Assembly: GCF_024199795.1 (NCBI RefSeq)
Contig: NZ_JANADK010000001.1
Coordinates: 4,836,001-4,900,000 of the forward strand
Source of the DNA: Bradyrhizobium sp. CCGB01
GTDB taxonomy: Bacteria; Pseudomonadota; Alphaproteobacteria; Rhizobiales; Xanthobacteraceae
Direction: 5' to 3'
Length of the DNA: 64,000 nt
In this document: positions 8,889 through 18,288 of the stretch, one piece after another
Position numbering within the stretch: position 1 is the stretch's first letter
Layout of the letters: each line of letters opens with the position of its first letter
The notes under the pieces: generated by a model
What the model was told of the DNA's origin: nothing
What the model saw: only the letters and a program-made list of their open reading frames with translations
Databases searched by the model: none
Made by a program: the position numbers and the translations under genes

Positions 8889-9842
8889 TCACGCAGGCGC
8901 GGTGCGGCCTCCGAGCGAGGCGACCGCGGGCCGGTAGCGGCGGCTGCCCCCAAGCGTCTTGCCGGTGTCGAATGTGAGCTCGAAATCCCCTGACGGCTTG
9001 AAGTCCACGCCGCTCACTCGGTCCAGGTTGGCAAGCCTCGTCCGGTGAACGCGCACGATGGCGAAGCGGGCGAGCTCGCTTTCGGTCGCGGCAAGCGTCC
9101 CCCGGATCAGGTGCTGGGTGCCGTTGGCAAGGCTGTATTCGATGTAGTTGCCGGCGGAGGCGACCCACAGGATATCGCGCGGTGCGACACGAATGCGGCT
9201 GGTTCCGTCCCGGAGCCAGATCAGGTCGGGGGATGGTTGCTCCAGCGGAGCGGCCGGCATGGACAGGGCCGCGCGAGCCGCCTTTCGCAGCTCACGACGG
9301 CTTTCGATCAGCCAGAGCGTTGCCCCGATCAGCAATGCGGTCACCGCGTCCTTGCGGAACTCGTACAGGACCACCGCCAGCGAGAAATGGAAGTCGTAGG
9401 CGCTGCCGGCCAGCCAGAGCATGAATTTCCGGAGCCCGACCATGCCGGTGATGTGGAGGGCCGAGAAGCCGAGCAGGGCGACCGTACCGATTCCGATTTG
9501 CGCCGCCAGTCCCGTCGTCCGGCGCATGCGCCGAACGGACAGCATCAGGATCGGCACGAGCAACAGGATGACGATGATGCTCGTCAGCTCCCACAATAGT
9601 CGCCGGCCGACATCGCTGCTGTCACCGCGCCAGGCGGCGTCCTGTGCGCCGGAGAGCGCATTGACGATGCCGATGGCGAACGCGATGGCCGCAATCGCAC
9701 CAAACGTCGTCCAGTCGCCGCCGTTGATCCCGGCGAGCCAACCGCTTGTCCCGGATGACGACGTCTCGTCCCCTCGCGGTCGGTTCTGATCCCAAACCGT
9801 CTCGACGCGCTCCGTTTCGGGAGCATTTTGGCCGTCAGTCAT
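8889..9842 (-). CDS. Membrane-anchored LytTR-type transcriptional regulator
   Basis: A 317-residue protein with an N-terminal membrane portion and a C-terminal DNA-binding domain. Four or so hydrophobic segments are seen between about residues 45 and 205 (for example TTFGAIAAIAFAIGIVNAL and LTSIIVILLLVPILMLSV). The LytTR domain occupies about 220-312. Its typical blocks are present: ILWVASAGNYIEYSLANGT, RGTLAATESEL, FAIVRVHRTRLANLDRV and GGSRRYRP. LytTR domains bind DNA through a beta fold. There is no receiver domain, so the membrane part may sense the signal directly. It is divergent from an acyltransferase gene 44 bases away, which is the obvious candidate target. Confidence 0.9.
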   Translation of the reverse strand: MTDGQNAPETERVETVWDQNRPRGDETSSSGTSGWLAGINGGDWTTFGAIAAIAFAIGIVNALSGAQDAAWRGDSSDVGRRLLWELTSIIVILLLVPILMLSVRRMRRTTGLAAQIGIGTVALLGFSALHITGMVGLRKFMLWLAGSAYDFHFSLAVVLYEFRKDAVTALLIGATLWLIESRRELRKAARAALSMPAAPLEQPSPDLIWLRDGTSRIRVAPRDILWVASAGNYIEYSLANGTQHLIRGTLAATESELARFAIVRVHRTRLANLDRVSGVDFKPSGDFELTFDTGKTLGGSRRYRPAVASLGGRTAPA

Positions 9843-9886
9843 GGCCCGAAAACCGCGTTTGTCGTCCCGTCAAGGAGCAGAGAACC

Positions 9887-11092
9887 ATGTCAGCACCGCA
9901 GCAAATTTCGACCTCGGAACGACGCATCGATCTGGACTGGGTGCGGATTTTAGCCTTCGGGCTCCTGATCTTCTACCACGTCGGCATGCTCTACGTGTCC
10001 TGGGGATTTCACATCAAGAGCGAGCACCGGCTGACCTGGCTGGAGCCGGTGATGCTGGTGCTCAATCCGTGGCGGCTGTCGCTGCTGTTCCTGGTCTCCG
10101 GGGTCGCCAGCCGCTTCATGCTGGGCAAGTTTCTGGGCAAGTACCGGCTCGCCGCCTTCGCGCGCGCCCGGTCCGCGCGGCTGCTGATCCCGCTGATCTT
10201 CGGCATGCTCGTGATCGTGCCGCCGCAGTCGTACCTCCAGATCGTCGAGAGCCTCGGCTATCCCGCAGGTTTTGCCGACTTCTACCTGCAGCACTATCTG
10301 GCGTTCAGCTCGCAGTTCTGTCCGAAGCCCTGCATCGTGCAGCCGACCTGGAACCATCTCTGGTTCATCGTCTATCTCTGGGTCTACACCATGGCCTTGG
10401 TTGGCGTGCTGTCCCTGTGGCCGGCGGCCGCGGACTGGATCGGCGAGAGGTTGGCGGCCGCGCTCGCCGGGCCGTGGCTGCTGGTGCTGCCGTGCCTGCT
10501 GTTTGCAGCCTGGCGGCTGTTCCTGTCGCCGATCTTCCCGTCGACGCATGCGCTGTTCGGCGACTGGTACAACCACGCGGACTATGCGACCGCGTTCCTG
10601 ATCGGCTTCCTGCTTGCACGCGAGGACGGGATCTGGCGCGGCATCGAGCGGCAACGTTGGATGGCGCTGATGATTGCAGCCGCTTGCTTCGCCGCCTTCA
10701 TCCTCATTTATGCCGGCTTGTTCCCGCGGTCGCCGATGCTGCGATGGTTCGCCGGCTCCGCCTATGGCTGCTACCAATGGGTCGCGATGGCCGCGGTCCT
10801 CGGTTTTGCGCGACGCCATTTGACGGCCGATGGCCCGGTGCGCCGCTATCTGACCGATGCGATCTTTCCCTATTACATCGTGCATCAGACCGCGATCATC
10901 ATGATCGCGCACGCACTGCGGGGCAGCGGGCTTTCTGCCGGAAGCGAGGCCGCCGTCGTGATATCAGGCACCGCGCTGACCTGTGTGGTCAGTTACGAGA
11001 TCGCGCGGCGCGTCGTCTGGCTGCGTCCGCTGTTCGGGCTGCGGACGGTGCCCCGTTCCGTCGCCGGGATCGCGCAGCAACAGCCGGCCTGA
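9887..11092 (+). CDS. Acyltransferase 3 family membrane protein (OpgC-like)
   Basis: A 401-residue polytopic inner-membrane acyltransferase. The family hallmarks are RIDLDWVRILAFGLLIFYHV, with the catalytic histidine in YHV (about residue 31), then LFLVSGVASRFML, the WNHLWFIVYLWVY block and the late FPYYIVHQTAIIM segment. Members transfer acyl or succinyl groups to exported glycans such as osmoregulated periplasmic glucans. The substrate here is unknown. A good AAGGAG site precedes the ATG at 9887. It lies head to head with the LytTR regulator. Confidence 0.9.
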   Translation: MSAPQQISTSERRIDLDWVRILAFGLLIFYHVGMLYVSWGFHIKSEHRLTWLEPVMLVLNPWRLSLLFLVSGVASRFMLGKFLGKYRLAAFARARSARLLIPLIFGMLVIVPPQSYLQIVESLGYPAGFADFYLQHYLAFSSQFCPKPCIVQPTWNHLWFIVYLWVYTMALVGVLSLWPAAADWIGERLAAALAGPWLLVLPCLLFAAWRLFLSPIFPSTHALFGDWYNHADYATAFLIGFLLAREDGIWRGIERQRWMALMIAAACFAAFILIYAGLFPRSPMLRWFAGSAYGCYQWVAMAAVLGFARRHLTADGPVRRYLTDAIFPYYIVHQTAIIMIAHALRGSGLSAGSEAAVVISGTALTCVVSYEIARRVVWLRPLFGLRTVPRSVAGIAQQQPA

Positions 11093-11143
11093 TGTGCGGC
11101 GGCTGCCGATTGGCGCGATGGCAAAAGGTGCTAAGAGGGCGCC

Positions 11144-12283
11144 ATGCCGAGCCGTGTCTATCTCGACTGGAATGCGACCACGCCGCTGCGCACCGAGGCG
11201 CGCGCAGCGATGCTGGCCGCTTACGATCTGATCGGCAATCCGTCCTCGGTTCATGCCGAGGGGCGCGAGGCGCGCCGGCTGGTCGAGGACGCCCGGGCCA
11301 CGCTTTCGGCGGCCGTGGGCGCGCTGCCGCGCAACGTCGTCTTCACCTCCGCGGGCACCGAGGCCAACGCGCTGGCGCTGTCGCCGGGCCTGCGGGGCCG
11401 GTCCGGCGGCCCGGTTGAGCGGCTTCTGGTTTCGTCAGTGGAGCATGCGTCGGTGCTGTCAGGCGGCCGGTTCCCGGCCGACAAGATCAGCCAGATCCGG
11501 GTCACACGCGCCGGCGTCATCGACCTCGACCACTTGAACGCGCGGCTCGGCGACGGCCCGCCGGCCCTGGTTTCCATCATGGCCGCCAACAACGAGACAG
11601 GCGCAATTCAGCCGGTCGCGGAAGCTGCAGGGATCGTCCACGAGGCGGGGGGCCTCCTGCACGTCGATGCGATCCAGGCGCTGGGGAAAATCCCGTTCGA
11701 TATTAAGGTTATAGGCGCGGACCTTGCGACCTTTTCTGCACACAAGATCGGCGGTCCCAAGGGCATCGGCGCACTGGTCGTGGCCGAGGGAATTGCCGGA
11801 CTGGAGCCAGTGCTGCGGGGCGGCGGGCAGGAGCTGAACCGCCGCGCCGGAACCGAGAATGTCGCGGGCATCGCCGGATTCGGCGCCGCTGTGAAAGTGG
11901 CGCTTCAGGCTCTGCCGGAGGATGCGGAGCGCATGGCGACCCTCAGGGATCGCTTGGAAAATGGCATTCGCGCCATTGCGGGCGGGACGGTCTTCGCGGA
12001 CGACGTGAAGCGGTTGCCCAACACGGTCCTGTTCACGGCGCCGGGCCTGAAGGCAGAGACCGCCGTGATCGGCTTCGACCTGGAAGGCGTCGCCGTCTCC
12101 TCAGGTTCCGCCTGTTCCTCCGGCAAGGTCCAGCCGTCCCACGTGCTGTCGGCTATGGGGTATGATGCCACCATTGCTCAGGGAGCGGTGCGTCTCAGTC
12201 TGGGCTGGTCCACGGAACCAGATGATATCAATAGGGCGTTAGAGGCTTGGCGAAAGCTTGGTAATACCCTACTTAGAGGCTAA
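11144..12283 (+). CDS. Cysteine desulfurase (NifS/IscS family)
   Basis: PLP enzyme of 379 residues that releases sulfur from cysteine as an enzyme persulfide for Fe-S cluster assembly. The N-terminus VYLDWNATTPL, the PLP lysine motif FSAHKIGGPKG and the active-site loop SSGSACSSGKVQPSHVL with the persulfide cysteine are all seen. It is the first gene before the suf operon and differs from the group II SufS encoded further on, so the locus has two desulfurases. It ends 113 bases before sufB and may be co-transcribed with it. Confidence 0.95.
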   Translation: MPSRVYLDWNATTPLRTEARAAMLAAYDLIGNPSSVHAEGREARRLVEDARATLSAAVGALPRNVVFTSAGTEANALALSPGLRGRSGGPVERLLVSSVEHASVLSGGRFPADKISQIRVTRAGVIDLDHLNARLGDGPPALVSIMAANNETGAIQPVAEAAGIVHEAGGLLHVDAIQALGKIPFDIKVIGADLATFSAHKIGGPKGIGALVVAEGIAGLEPVLRGGGQELNRRAGTENVAGIAGFGAAVKVALQALPEDAERMATLRDRLENGIRAIAGGTVFADDVKRLPNTVLFTAPGLKAETAVIGFDLEGVAVSSGSACSSGKVQPSHVLSAMGYDATIAQGAVRLSLGWSTEPDDINRALEAWRKLGNTLLRG

Positions 12284-12297
12284 GCGACGAAACACGG

Positions 12298-12322
12298 CTT
12301 GAACGGTTCTAAGCACGTGCTT
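12298..12322 (+). promoter_or_regulatory. Candidate iron-responsive (Irr/ICE-like) box and palindrome upstream of sufB
   Basis: CTTGAACGGTTCTAAG (12298-12313) resembles the rhizobial iron control element (TTAGAA-N3-TTCTAA type): the right half is exact and the left half differs at two positions. It abuts a perfect 12-base palindrome, AAGCACGTGCTT, at 12311-12322. Rhizobial suf genes are known targets of iron regulators, so the position is sensible. The match is by eye only. Confidence 0.35.
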
Positions 12323-12396
12323 TCCGCAGAAAAACATCGTAATAGTCGTTTGAGTTTGATCCACCGCGGTCCTTGAAACCGCGAGCGGAGGATGGA

Positions 12397-13893
12397 ATGC
12401 CAGCCGTACAAGAGACGGTCGAGCGCGTGAAGCGCATCGACGTCGACCAGTATCGTTATGGGTTTGAGACCCTGATCGACTCCGAGAAGGCCCCCAAGGG
12501 GCTGTCGGAAGAGATCGTAAAATTCATCTCGCAGAAGAAGAACGAGCCCGCCTGGATGCTCCAGTGGCGGCTTGAGGCCTATCGGCGCTGGCTGACCATG
12601 ACCGAGCCGACCTGGGCGCGCGTCGATTATCCCAAGATCGACTTCCAGGACCTCTATTACTACGCGGCGCCGAAGCCGAAGAAGACGGTCACCTCGCTTG
12701 ACGAGATCGATCCGGAGATTCTCAAGACCTACGAGAAGCTCGGCATCCCCTTGCGGGAAGTCGCCATGCTCGAAGGCGTCGAGCCTAAGCCCGGCGAGGA
12801 AGACCCGGCCCGCCGCAAGATCGCGGTCGATGCGGTCTTCGACTCGGTTTCGGTTGCGACCACCTTCAAGGCGGAGCTGAAGAAGGCCGGCGTGATCTTC
12901 ATGCCGATCTCGGAGGCGATCCGCGAGCATCCCGAGCTGGTGCAGAAATATCTGGGATCGGTGGTTCCGACCTCGGACAATTTCTACGCGACGCTGAACT
13001 CGGCGGTATTCTCGGACGGCTCGTTCGTCTACGTGCCGCCGGGCGTGCGCTGCCCGATGGAGCTGTCGACCTATTTCCGCATCAACGAGCGCAACACCGG
13101 CCAGTTCGAGCGCACGCTGATCATCGCGGACAAGGGGTCCTACGTCTCCTATCTCGAAGGCTGCACCGCGCCGCAGCGCGACGAGAACCAGCTTCACGCC
13201 GCCGTCGTCGAGCTCGTCGCGCATGACGACGCCGAGATCAAATATTCGACGGTGCAGAACTGGTATCCCGGCAACTCGGAAGGCAAGGGCGGCATCTACA
13301 ACTTCGTCACCAAGCGTGGCGACTGCCGCGGCGACCGTTCCAAGATCTCCTGGACCCAGGTCGAGACCGGTTCGGCGATCACCTGGAAATATCCGAGCTG
13401 CATCCTGCGCGGTGACAATTCGAGCGGCGAGTTCTACTCGATCGCGATCTCGAACGGCTTCCAGCAGGTCGACTCGGGCACCAAGATGATTCACCTCGGC
13501 AAGAACACGTCGAGCCGGATCATCTCCAAGGGCATCGCCGCCGGCAAGTCGCAGAACACCTATCGCGGCCTCGTTACCGCGCATCGGAAAGCGACCGGCG
13601 CGCGCAACTTCACGGCCTGTGATTCCTTGTTGATCGGCGACAAATGCGGCGCGCACACCGTGCCGTACATCGAAGCCAAGAACTCCTCGGCGACGTTCGA
13701 GCACGAGGCGACGACCTCGAAGATCTCCGAAGACGTGCTGTTCTACTGCATCCAGCGCGGTCTTTCGCAGGAGGAGGCGGTCGGCCTCGTCGTCAACGGC
13801 TTCGTCAAGGACGTGCTTCAGCAGCTGCCGATGGAATTCGCGGTGGAAGCGCAGAAGCTGATCTCGATCTCGCTTGAAGGGTCGGTCGGCTGA
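12397..13893 (+). CDS. sufB: Fe-S cluster assembly scaffold SufB
   Basis: A 498-residue component of the SufBCD complex, which builds [Fe-S] clusters in the cytoplasm. Characteristic blocks are [54 protein letters not shown] and the C-terminal [16 protein letters not shown]. The conserved cysteine in EGCTAP is present. The start at 12397 (MPAVQE) is preceded by GGAGGAT, and an upstream ATG at 12373 was rejected for lack of a site. It heads the run sufB-C-D-S-T-A. SufB length in alphaproteobacteria is close to 490-500, so it is complete. Confidence 0.97.
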   Translation: MPAVQETVERVKRIDVDQYRYGFETLIDSEKAPKGLSEEIVKFISQKKNEPAWMLQWRLEAYRRWLTMTEPTWARVDYPKIDFQDLYYYAAPKPKKTVTSLDEIDPEILKTYEKLGIPLREVAMLEGVEPKPGEEDPARRKIAVDAVFDSVSVATTFKAELKKAGVIFMPISEAIREHPELVQKYLGSVVPTSDNFYATLNSAVFSDGSFVYVPPGVRCPMELSTYFRINERNTGQFERTLIIADKGSYVSYLEGCTAPQRDENQLHAAVVELVAHDDAEIKYSTVQNWYPGNSEGKGGIYNFVTKRGDCRGDRSKISWTQVETGSAITWKYPSCILRGDNSSGEFYSIAISNGFQQVDSGTKMIHLGKNTSSRIISKGIAAGKSQNTYRGLVTAHRKATGARNFTACDSLLIGDKCGAHTVPYIEAKNSSATFEHEATTSKISEDVLFYCIQRGLSQEEAVGLVVNGFVKDVLQQLPMEFAVEAQKLISISLEGSVG

Positions 13894-13957
13894 TCGCCGA
13901 CCCCTAGCGGTGCGCTACGGCGCTCCATGCATCATTTTGAATAGACTGGACACCAAG

Positions 13958-14710
13958 ATGGCTTTGCTTGAAGTGAAAGACCTCAAGGTTCGTGTCGAGG
14001 AGCGTGAGATCCTCCACGGGCTGACGCTGACCGTGAACGAGGGCGAGGTGCACGCGATCATGGGGCCGAACGGCTCCGGCAAGTCGACGCTCTCCCACGT
14101 CATCGCCGGCAAGCCCGGCTATGAGGTCACTGACGGCCAGATCCTGTTCAAGGGCGAGGATCTTCTGGAGATGGATCCCGACGAGCGCGCCGCCAAGGGC
14201 GTGTTTCTGGCGTTCCAGTACCCGGTCGAGATTCCCGGCGTGGCCACCATGACCTTCCTGCGCACCGCGCTGAACGCGCAGCGCAAGGCCCGCGGCGAGA
14301 GCGAATATTCGACCCCGGACTTCCTGAAGAAGGTCCGTGAGGTCTCGAAGTCGCTGAACATCCCGCAGGACATGCTCAAGCGCGGCGTCAATGTCGGCTT
14401 TTCCGGCGGCGAGAAGAAGCGCAACGAGGTGCTGCAGATGGCGCTGTTCGAGCCGAGCCTGTGCATCCTCGACGAGATGGATTCCGGCCTCGACATCGAC
14501 GCGTTGCGCATCGCGGCCGACGGCGTCAATGCGCTGCGCTCGCCGGGGCGCGCGATGGTCGTGATCACCCACTATCAGCGGCTGCTCAACTACATCGTGC
14601 CCGATTTCGTGCACGTGATGTCGAAGGGCCGTGTCGTGAAGAGCGGCGGCAAGGATCTGGCGCTGGAACTGGAAGCGTCCGGCTATGCCCAGTTCGAGGA
14701 TGCCGCGTAA
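13958..14710 (+). CDS. sufC: Fe-S assembly ATPase SufC
   Basis: A 250-residue ABC-type ATPase, soluble, that drives the SufBCD scaffold. Walker A is GPNGSGKST, the signature motif is FSGGEKKRNEV and Walker B is CILDEMDSGLD, all in order. The SufC-typical YPVEIPGVATMTFLRTALN segment follows the Q-loop. The true start MALLEVKDLKV at 13958 lies 64 bases after sufB; an earlier in-frame ATG at 13874 overlaps sufB and adds a non-homologous stretch. It is followed 11 bases later by sufD. Confidence 0.97.
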   Translation: MALLEVKDLKVRVEEREILHGLTLTVNEGEVHAIMGPNGSGKSTLSHVIAGKPGYEVTDGQILFKGEDLLEMDPDERAAKGVFLAFQYPVEIPGVATMTFLRTALNAQRKARGESEYSTPDFLKKVREVSKSLNIPQDMLKRGVNVGFSGGEKKRNEVLQMALFEPSLCILDEMDSGLDIDALRIAADGVNALRSPGRAMVVITHYQRLLNYIVPDFVHVMSKGRVVKSGGKDLALELEASGYAQFEDAA

Positions 14711-14721
14711 GGAATTTTGCG

Positions 14722-16026
14722 ATGAACGTTGCTGTGGCAAAGACCGGAAATGGCCGCGCGGTGAGCGATCTGTTCGCCAGCGCCGAGGGCCGCCTGCCGG
14801 GTTCGCCTTCCGTGATCGCGGCGCGCCGCGAGGCGTTCGAGAGCTATGAGCGTCTCGGCCTGCCGCACCGCCGGATCGAGGAATGGAAATACACCGACCT
14901 GCGCGCGCTGGTCGGCGAGGTGCTGCCGCTGGCAGCCGCACCCGATGCGGCTGCCCTGAAGCGCGCCGCGGACGCCGTGAAGGCGAATGCGATCGCCGGC
15001 GCTCGCAAGCTGGTGCTGGTCGACGGCGTATTCGCGGCCGATCTCTCCGACGTCAAGGCGTTGGCCTCTGACGTTGGCTTCAAGGCGTCGCGGGAGACGC
15101 TGGAAAAGGATGCCGGTCTCCTGAAGACCGCAGCCACCGATGCCGTGATCGCACTCAATGCCGCGATGGCGACCGACGGTGTCGTGCTTGATATCGCCGA
15201 TGGCGCGCAGCTGTCCGCGCCGATCCAGATCATCCACATCGCGACCGCTGCTTCCGCGTCGGCCTTCACCCGTTCGCAGGTCGCGATCGGGAAGGGCGCT
15301 CGCGCCACTATCGTCGAGAGCTTCGTTGCGGCCGGTGCCACGGCCTACCAGGTCAACGACGCCGTGATCGTGACGGTCGGCGATGATGCCGACGTCGCGC
15401 ATATTCGCCTGCTGGACGATGCGCCTGATGCGGTGAACGTGACCTCGCAGTTCGTCACCGTCGGCGCCAACGTGAAGTTCAATTTCTTCAACATGACCAC
15501 GGGCGCAGCCGTGAGCCGTCTGCAGGGCTTCATCACGCTGGCAGGGGAGGGCAGCGAGCTCTCCGCCAACGGCGTGAACCTGCTGCAGAAAACCGAGCAT
15601 GGCGACACCACGCTGGTGGTCGATCATGCCGTGCCGAACTGCGTCAGCCGCGAGGTGTTCCGCGCCGTGATCGACGACCGCGCCCATTCGGTGTTCCAGG
15701 GCCGCATCATCGTCCGTCCCGATGCCCAGAAGACCGACGGCAAGATGATGACCCGAGCCTTGCTGCTCTCGGACGAAGCCGAGGCCGACAACAAGCCGGA
15801 GCTCGAGATCTTCGCCGACGACGTCTCCTGCGGCCACGGTGCCACCGCCGGTGCGCTCGACGACAGCCTCCTGTTCTATCTGAAGGCGCGCGGTCTGCCG
15901 GAGAAGCAGGCTCAGGCGCTGCTGATCCAGGCCTTCGTCGGCGAGGCGATCGAGCAGATCGCCGATGACGGCTTGCGCGAGCATGTGATCGGCATTGCCG
16001 AGCGCTGGCTGGAGCGTCGGTCATGA
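14722..16026 (+). CDS. sufD: Fe-S assembly protein SufD
   Basis: A 434-residue SufB paralogue and partner in the SufBC2D scaffold. The N-terminal SHRRIEEWKYTD-like block reads PHRRIEEWKYTDLRALV. The C-terminal core carries VFQGRIIVRPDAQKTDGKM and SCGHGATAGALDDSLLFYLKARG, where the conserved histidine used at the SufB-SufD interface sits in CGHGAT. It starts 11 bases after sufC and its stop overlaps the sufS start (ATGA at 16023-16026), indicating translational coupling. Confidence 0.96.
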   Translation: MNVAVAKTGNGRAVSDLFASAEGRLPGSPSVIAARREAFESYERLGLPHRRIEEWKYTDLRALVGEVLPLAAAPDAAALKRAADAVKANAIAGARKLVLVDGVFAADLSDVKALASDVGFKASRETLEKDAGLLKTAATDAVIALNAAMATDGVVLDIADGAQLSAPIQIIHIATAASASAFTRSQVAIGKGARATIVESFVAAGATAYQVNDAVIVTVGDDADVAHIRLLDDAPDAVNVTSQFVTVGANVKFNFFNMTTGAAVSRLQGFITLAGEGSELSANGVNLLQKTEHGDTTLVVDHAVPNCVSREVFRAVIDDRAHSVFQGRIIVRPDAQKTDGKMMTRALLLSDEAEADNKPELEIFADDVSCGHGATAGALDDSLLFYLKARGLPEKQAQALLIQAFVGEAIEQIADDGLREHVIGIAERWLERRS

Positions 16027-17270
16027 GCACGCATCCGGCGGTCAAGAACGGGGCCTATGACGTGGCCCGCGTGCGCCAGGACTTTCCGGCGCTCGCGATG
16101 CAGGTCTACGGCAAGCCGCTGGTGTATCTCGACAACGCCGCGTCCGCGCAGAAGCCGCAAGTCGTGCTCGACCGCATGACGCAGGCCTATACGAGCGAAT
16201 ACGCCAATGTGCATCGCGGCCTGCATTACCTCGCCAATGCCGCGACCGAAGCCTATGAGGGCGGTCGCACCAAGGTGGCGCAGTTCATCAACGCGCCCCG
16301 CACTGAGGAAGTGATCTTCACCCGCAACGCGACGGAGGCGATCAATCTGGTCGCATCGTCCTGGGGCGAACCGAACATCAAGGCGGGCGACGAGATCGTC
16401 ATCTCGATCATGGAGCACCACTCCAACATCGTGCCCTGGCATTTCCTCAGGGAACGTCATGGCGCGGTGATCAAATGGGCGCCGGTCGACGACGAGGGCA
16501 ACTTCCTCGTCGATGAATTCGAGAAGCTGCTGACGCCGAAGACCAAGCTGGTCGCGATCACGCAGATGTCGAACGCGCTCGGAACCATCGTTCCGGTCAA
16601 GGACGTCGTGAAGATCGCCCATGCGCGCGGCATCCCCGTGCTGGTCGACGGCAGCCAGGGTGCGGTGCATCTGCCTGTCGACGTCCAGGATCTCGGCTGC
16701 GATTTCTATGTCTTCACCGGCCACAAGGTCTACGGGCCGACCGGCATCGGCATCCTCTGGGCCAAGTACGACCACCTCGTCGCGATGCGCCCCTATAACG
16801 GCGGCGGCGAGATGATCCGCGAGGTCTCGCGCGACGTCGTCACCTATGGCGATCCCCCGCACAAATTCGAGGCGGGCACGCCCGCGATCGTCGAGGCCGT
16901 GGGCCTGGGAGCTGCCATCGACTACGTCAATTCGATCGGTAAGGAGCGCATCGCCGCGCACGAGGCCGATCTCACGGCCTACGCCCAGGAGAAGCTGCGC
17001 GAGATCAACTCGCTGCGGCTGATCGGCACGGCCCGCGGCAAGGGCCCGGTGATCTCCTTCGAGCTCAAGGGCGCCCACGCCCATGACGTCGCCACCGTGA
17101 TCGACCGCCAGGGCATCGCGGTGCGCGCCGGCACCCATTGCGTGATGCCGCTTTTAGAGCGGTTCAACGTGACGGCCACCTGCCGGGCCTCGTTCGGCAT
17201 GTATAATACGCGGGAAGAAGTCGATCATCTGGCACAGGCGCTCTTGAAGGCGCGGGATTTGTTCGCATGA
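16023..17270 (+). CDS. sufS: Cysteine desulfurase SufS
   Basis: Group II cysteine desulfurase, 415 residues, which supplies sulfur to SufB. PLP-dependent fold: YLDNAASAQKP near the N-terminus, MEHHSNIVPW, the PLP lysine in FTGHKVYGPTGIG and the persulfide loop RAGTHCVMPLLERF. The start overlaps the sufD stop and its own stop overlaps the start of sufT, both as ATGA. No sufE gene is visible in the window; group II enzymes usually need SufE or SufU, so the acceptor must be encoded elsewhere. Confidence 0.97.
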   Translation: MSTHPAVKNGAYDVARVRQDFPALAMQVYGKPLVYLDNAASAQKPQVVLDRMTQAYTSEYANVHRGLHYLANAATEAYEGGRTKVAQFINAPRTEEVIFTRNATEAINLVASSWGEPNIKAGDEIVISIMEHHSNIVPWHFLRERHGAVIKWAPVDDEGNFLVDEFEKLLTPKTKLVAITQMSNALGTIVPVKDVVKIAHARGIPVLVDGSQGAVHLPVDVQDLGCDFYVFTGHKVYGPTGIGILWAKYDHLVAMRPYNGGGEMIREVSRDVVTYGDPPHKFEAGTPAIVEAVGLGAAIDYVNSIGKERIAAHEADLTAYAQEKLREINSLRLIGTARGKGPVISFELKGAHAHDVATVIDRQGIAVRAGTHCVMPLLERFNVTATCRASFGMYNTREEVDHLAQALLKARDLFA

Positions 17271-17638
17271 GTGACACGGCCGAAATCAAAGCCAATCCGA
17301 TGGAGACCCAGTCGGCGCTGCCGCCTGAGGAGACCGAGCGTCTCACCACCGAGATCATTGCGGGGCTCAAGACCGTGTTCGATCCGGAAATTCCGGCCGA
17401 CATTTACGAGCTCGGCCTGATCTACAAGGTCGAGATCAAGGACGACCGTTCGGTCGACGTCCAGATGACGCTGACGACGCCGAACTGCCCGGCCGCCGGC
17501 GAGCTGCCGACCATGGTCGAGAACGCGGTCGCCAGCGTCCCCGGCGTCGGCGTGGTCGACGTCAAGGTCGTCTGGGAGCCGCCGTGGTCGCCCGAGCGCA
17601 TGAGCGACGAGGCCCGCCTCGTGCTCAACATGTGGTGA
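17267..17638 (+). CDS. sufT: SUF system assembly protein SufT (MIP18/DUF59 family)
   Basis: A 123-residue cytoplasmic protein of the MIP18/DUF59 family, which helps maturation of Fe-S proteins. The family core is seen as VFDPEIPADIYELGLIYKVEI and MTLTTPNCPAAGELP, including the conserved cysteine, followed by VKVVWEPPWSPERMSDEARL. The gene overlaps the sufS stop by four bases and lies in the suf operon. Confidence 0.93.
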   Translation: MSDTAEIKANPMETQSALPPEETERLTTEIIAGLKTVFDPEIPADIYELGLIYKVEIKDDRSVDVQMTLTTPNCPAAGELPTMVENAVASVPGVGVVDVKVVWEPPWSPERMSDEARLVLNMW

Positions 17639-17687
17639 CGGTCTCAGCTCGCATTGAATTCGCTCCGCAACGGACCACATAAATAAC

Positions 17688-18086
17688 ATGACCCAGGCGA
17701 CACCAGCTTCGACACCAAAGCCCCGGCGCCCCCGCCCGCAGGTGATGCGGCTGACGGATGCCGCAGCGCAGCGCATCAGCGAGCTGACGCAGCGCGCGGA
17801 CTCCGAGATCGTGGGCTTGCGCGTCGGCGTGAAAAACGGCGGCTGCGCCGGCCAGTCCTACACGGTCGAATACGCCCACGATGTCCGCCCGACCGACGAG
17901 GTCGTCGAGGACAAGGGCGTCAAGATCCTGGTCGATCCCAAGGCCGTGCTGTTCCTGCTCGGCACCGAGATGGACTACAAGGCCGACAAGATGCAGGCCC
18001 AGTTCGTCTTCAACAACCCCAACCAGATCTCTGCCTGCGGCTGCGGCGAGTCGGTCGAGCTGCGCCCCGCCAAGATCGACGGGTAA
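17688..18086 (+). CDS. sufA: A-type Fe-S carrier SufA/HesB family
   Basis: A 132-residue A-type carrier that receives and transfers [Fe-S] clusters. The three cluster-binding cysteines are present in the standard C-x(n)-C-x-C layout: NGGCAGQSY and ISACGCGES. It has an extra, proline- and arginine-rich N-terminus of about 15 residues. It closes the suf operon 49 bases after sufT and is followed by a dispersed hairpin repeat. Confidence 0.95.
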   Translation: MTQATPASTPKPRRPRPQVMRLTDAAAQRISELTQRADSEIVGLRVGVKNGGCAGQSYTVEYAHDVRPTDEVVEDKGVKILVDPKAVLFLLGTEMDYKADKMQAQFVFNNPNQISACGCGESVELRPAKIDG

Positions 18087-18111
18087 GCTTGGCTCTTGCC
18101 ACTCACACCGC

Positions 18112-18270
18112 TGTCGTCCCTGCCTAGTGCGCAATTGCGCACGGGGCGCAGGGACCCATACCGCGTGATCTCGCGATGATGGGCGGTTTTCGTACCGACG
18201 CTGGTACGACGAACAGTCTTCGCTAAACTTCTCTCTGTGGCTATGGGTCCCTGCTTTCGCAGGGACGACA
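18112..18270. repeat. 159-base dispersed element with terminal inverted repeats
   Basis: The element starts TGTCGTCCCTGC (18112-18123) and ends with its exact reverse complement GCAGGGACGACA (18259-18270). Internally it holds TGCGCAATTGCGCA and a second complementary pair, GGGACCCATA and TATGGGTCCC. It fills the gap between sufA and the TfoX-like gene. A short form recurs at 63829-63873. No transposase is encoded. Confidence 0.75.
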
Positions 18271-18288
18271 CTGGGAGAGAGTTGGGCC

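Noticed and set aside
9841..11418. 525-codon frame overlapping the acyltransferase and the desulfurase
   Set aside because: It crosses two well-supported genes out of frame and has an Arg-rich translation with no domain.
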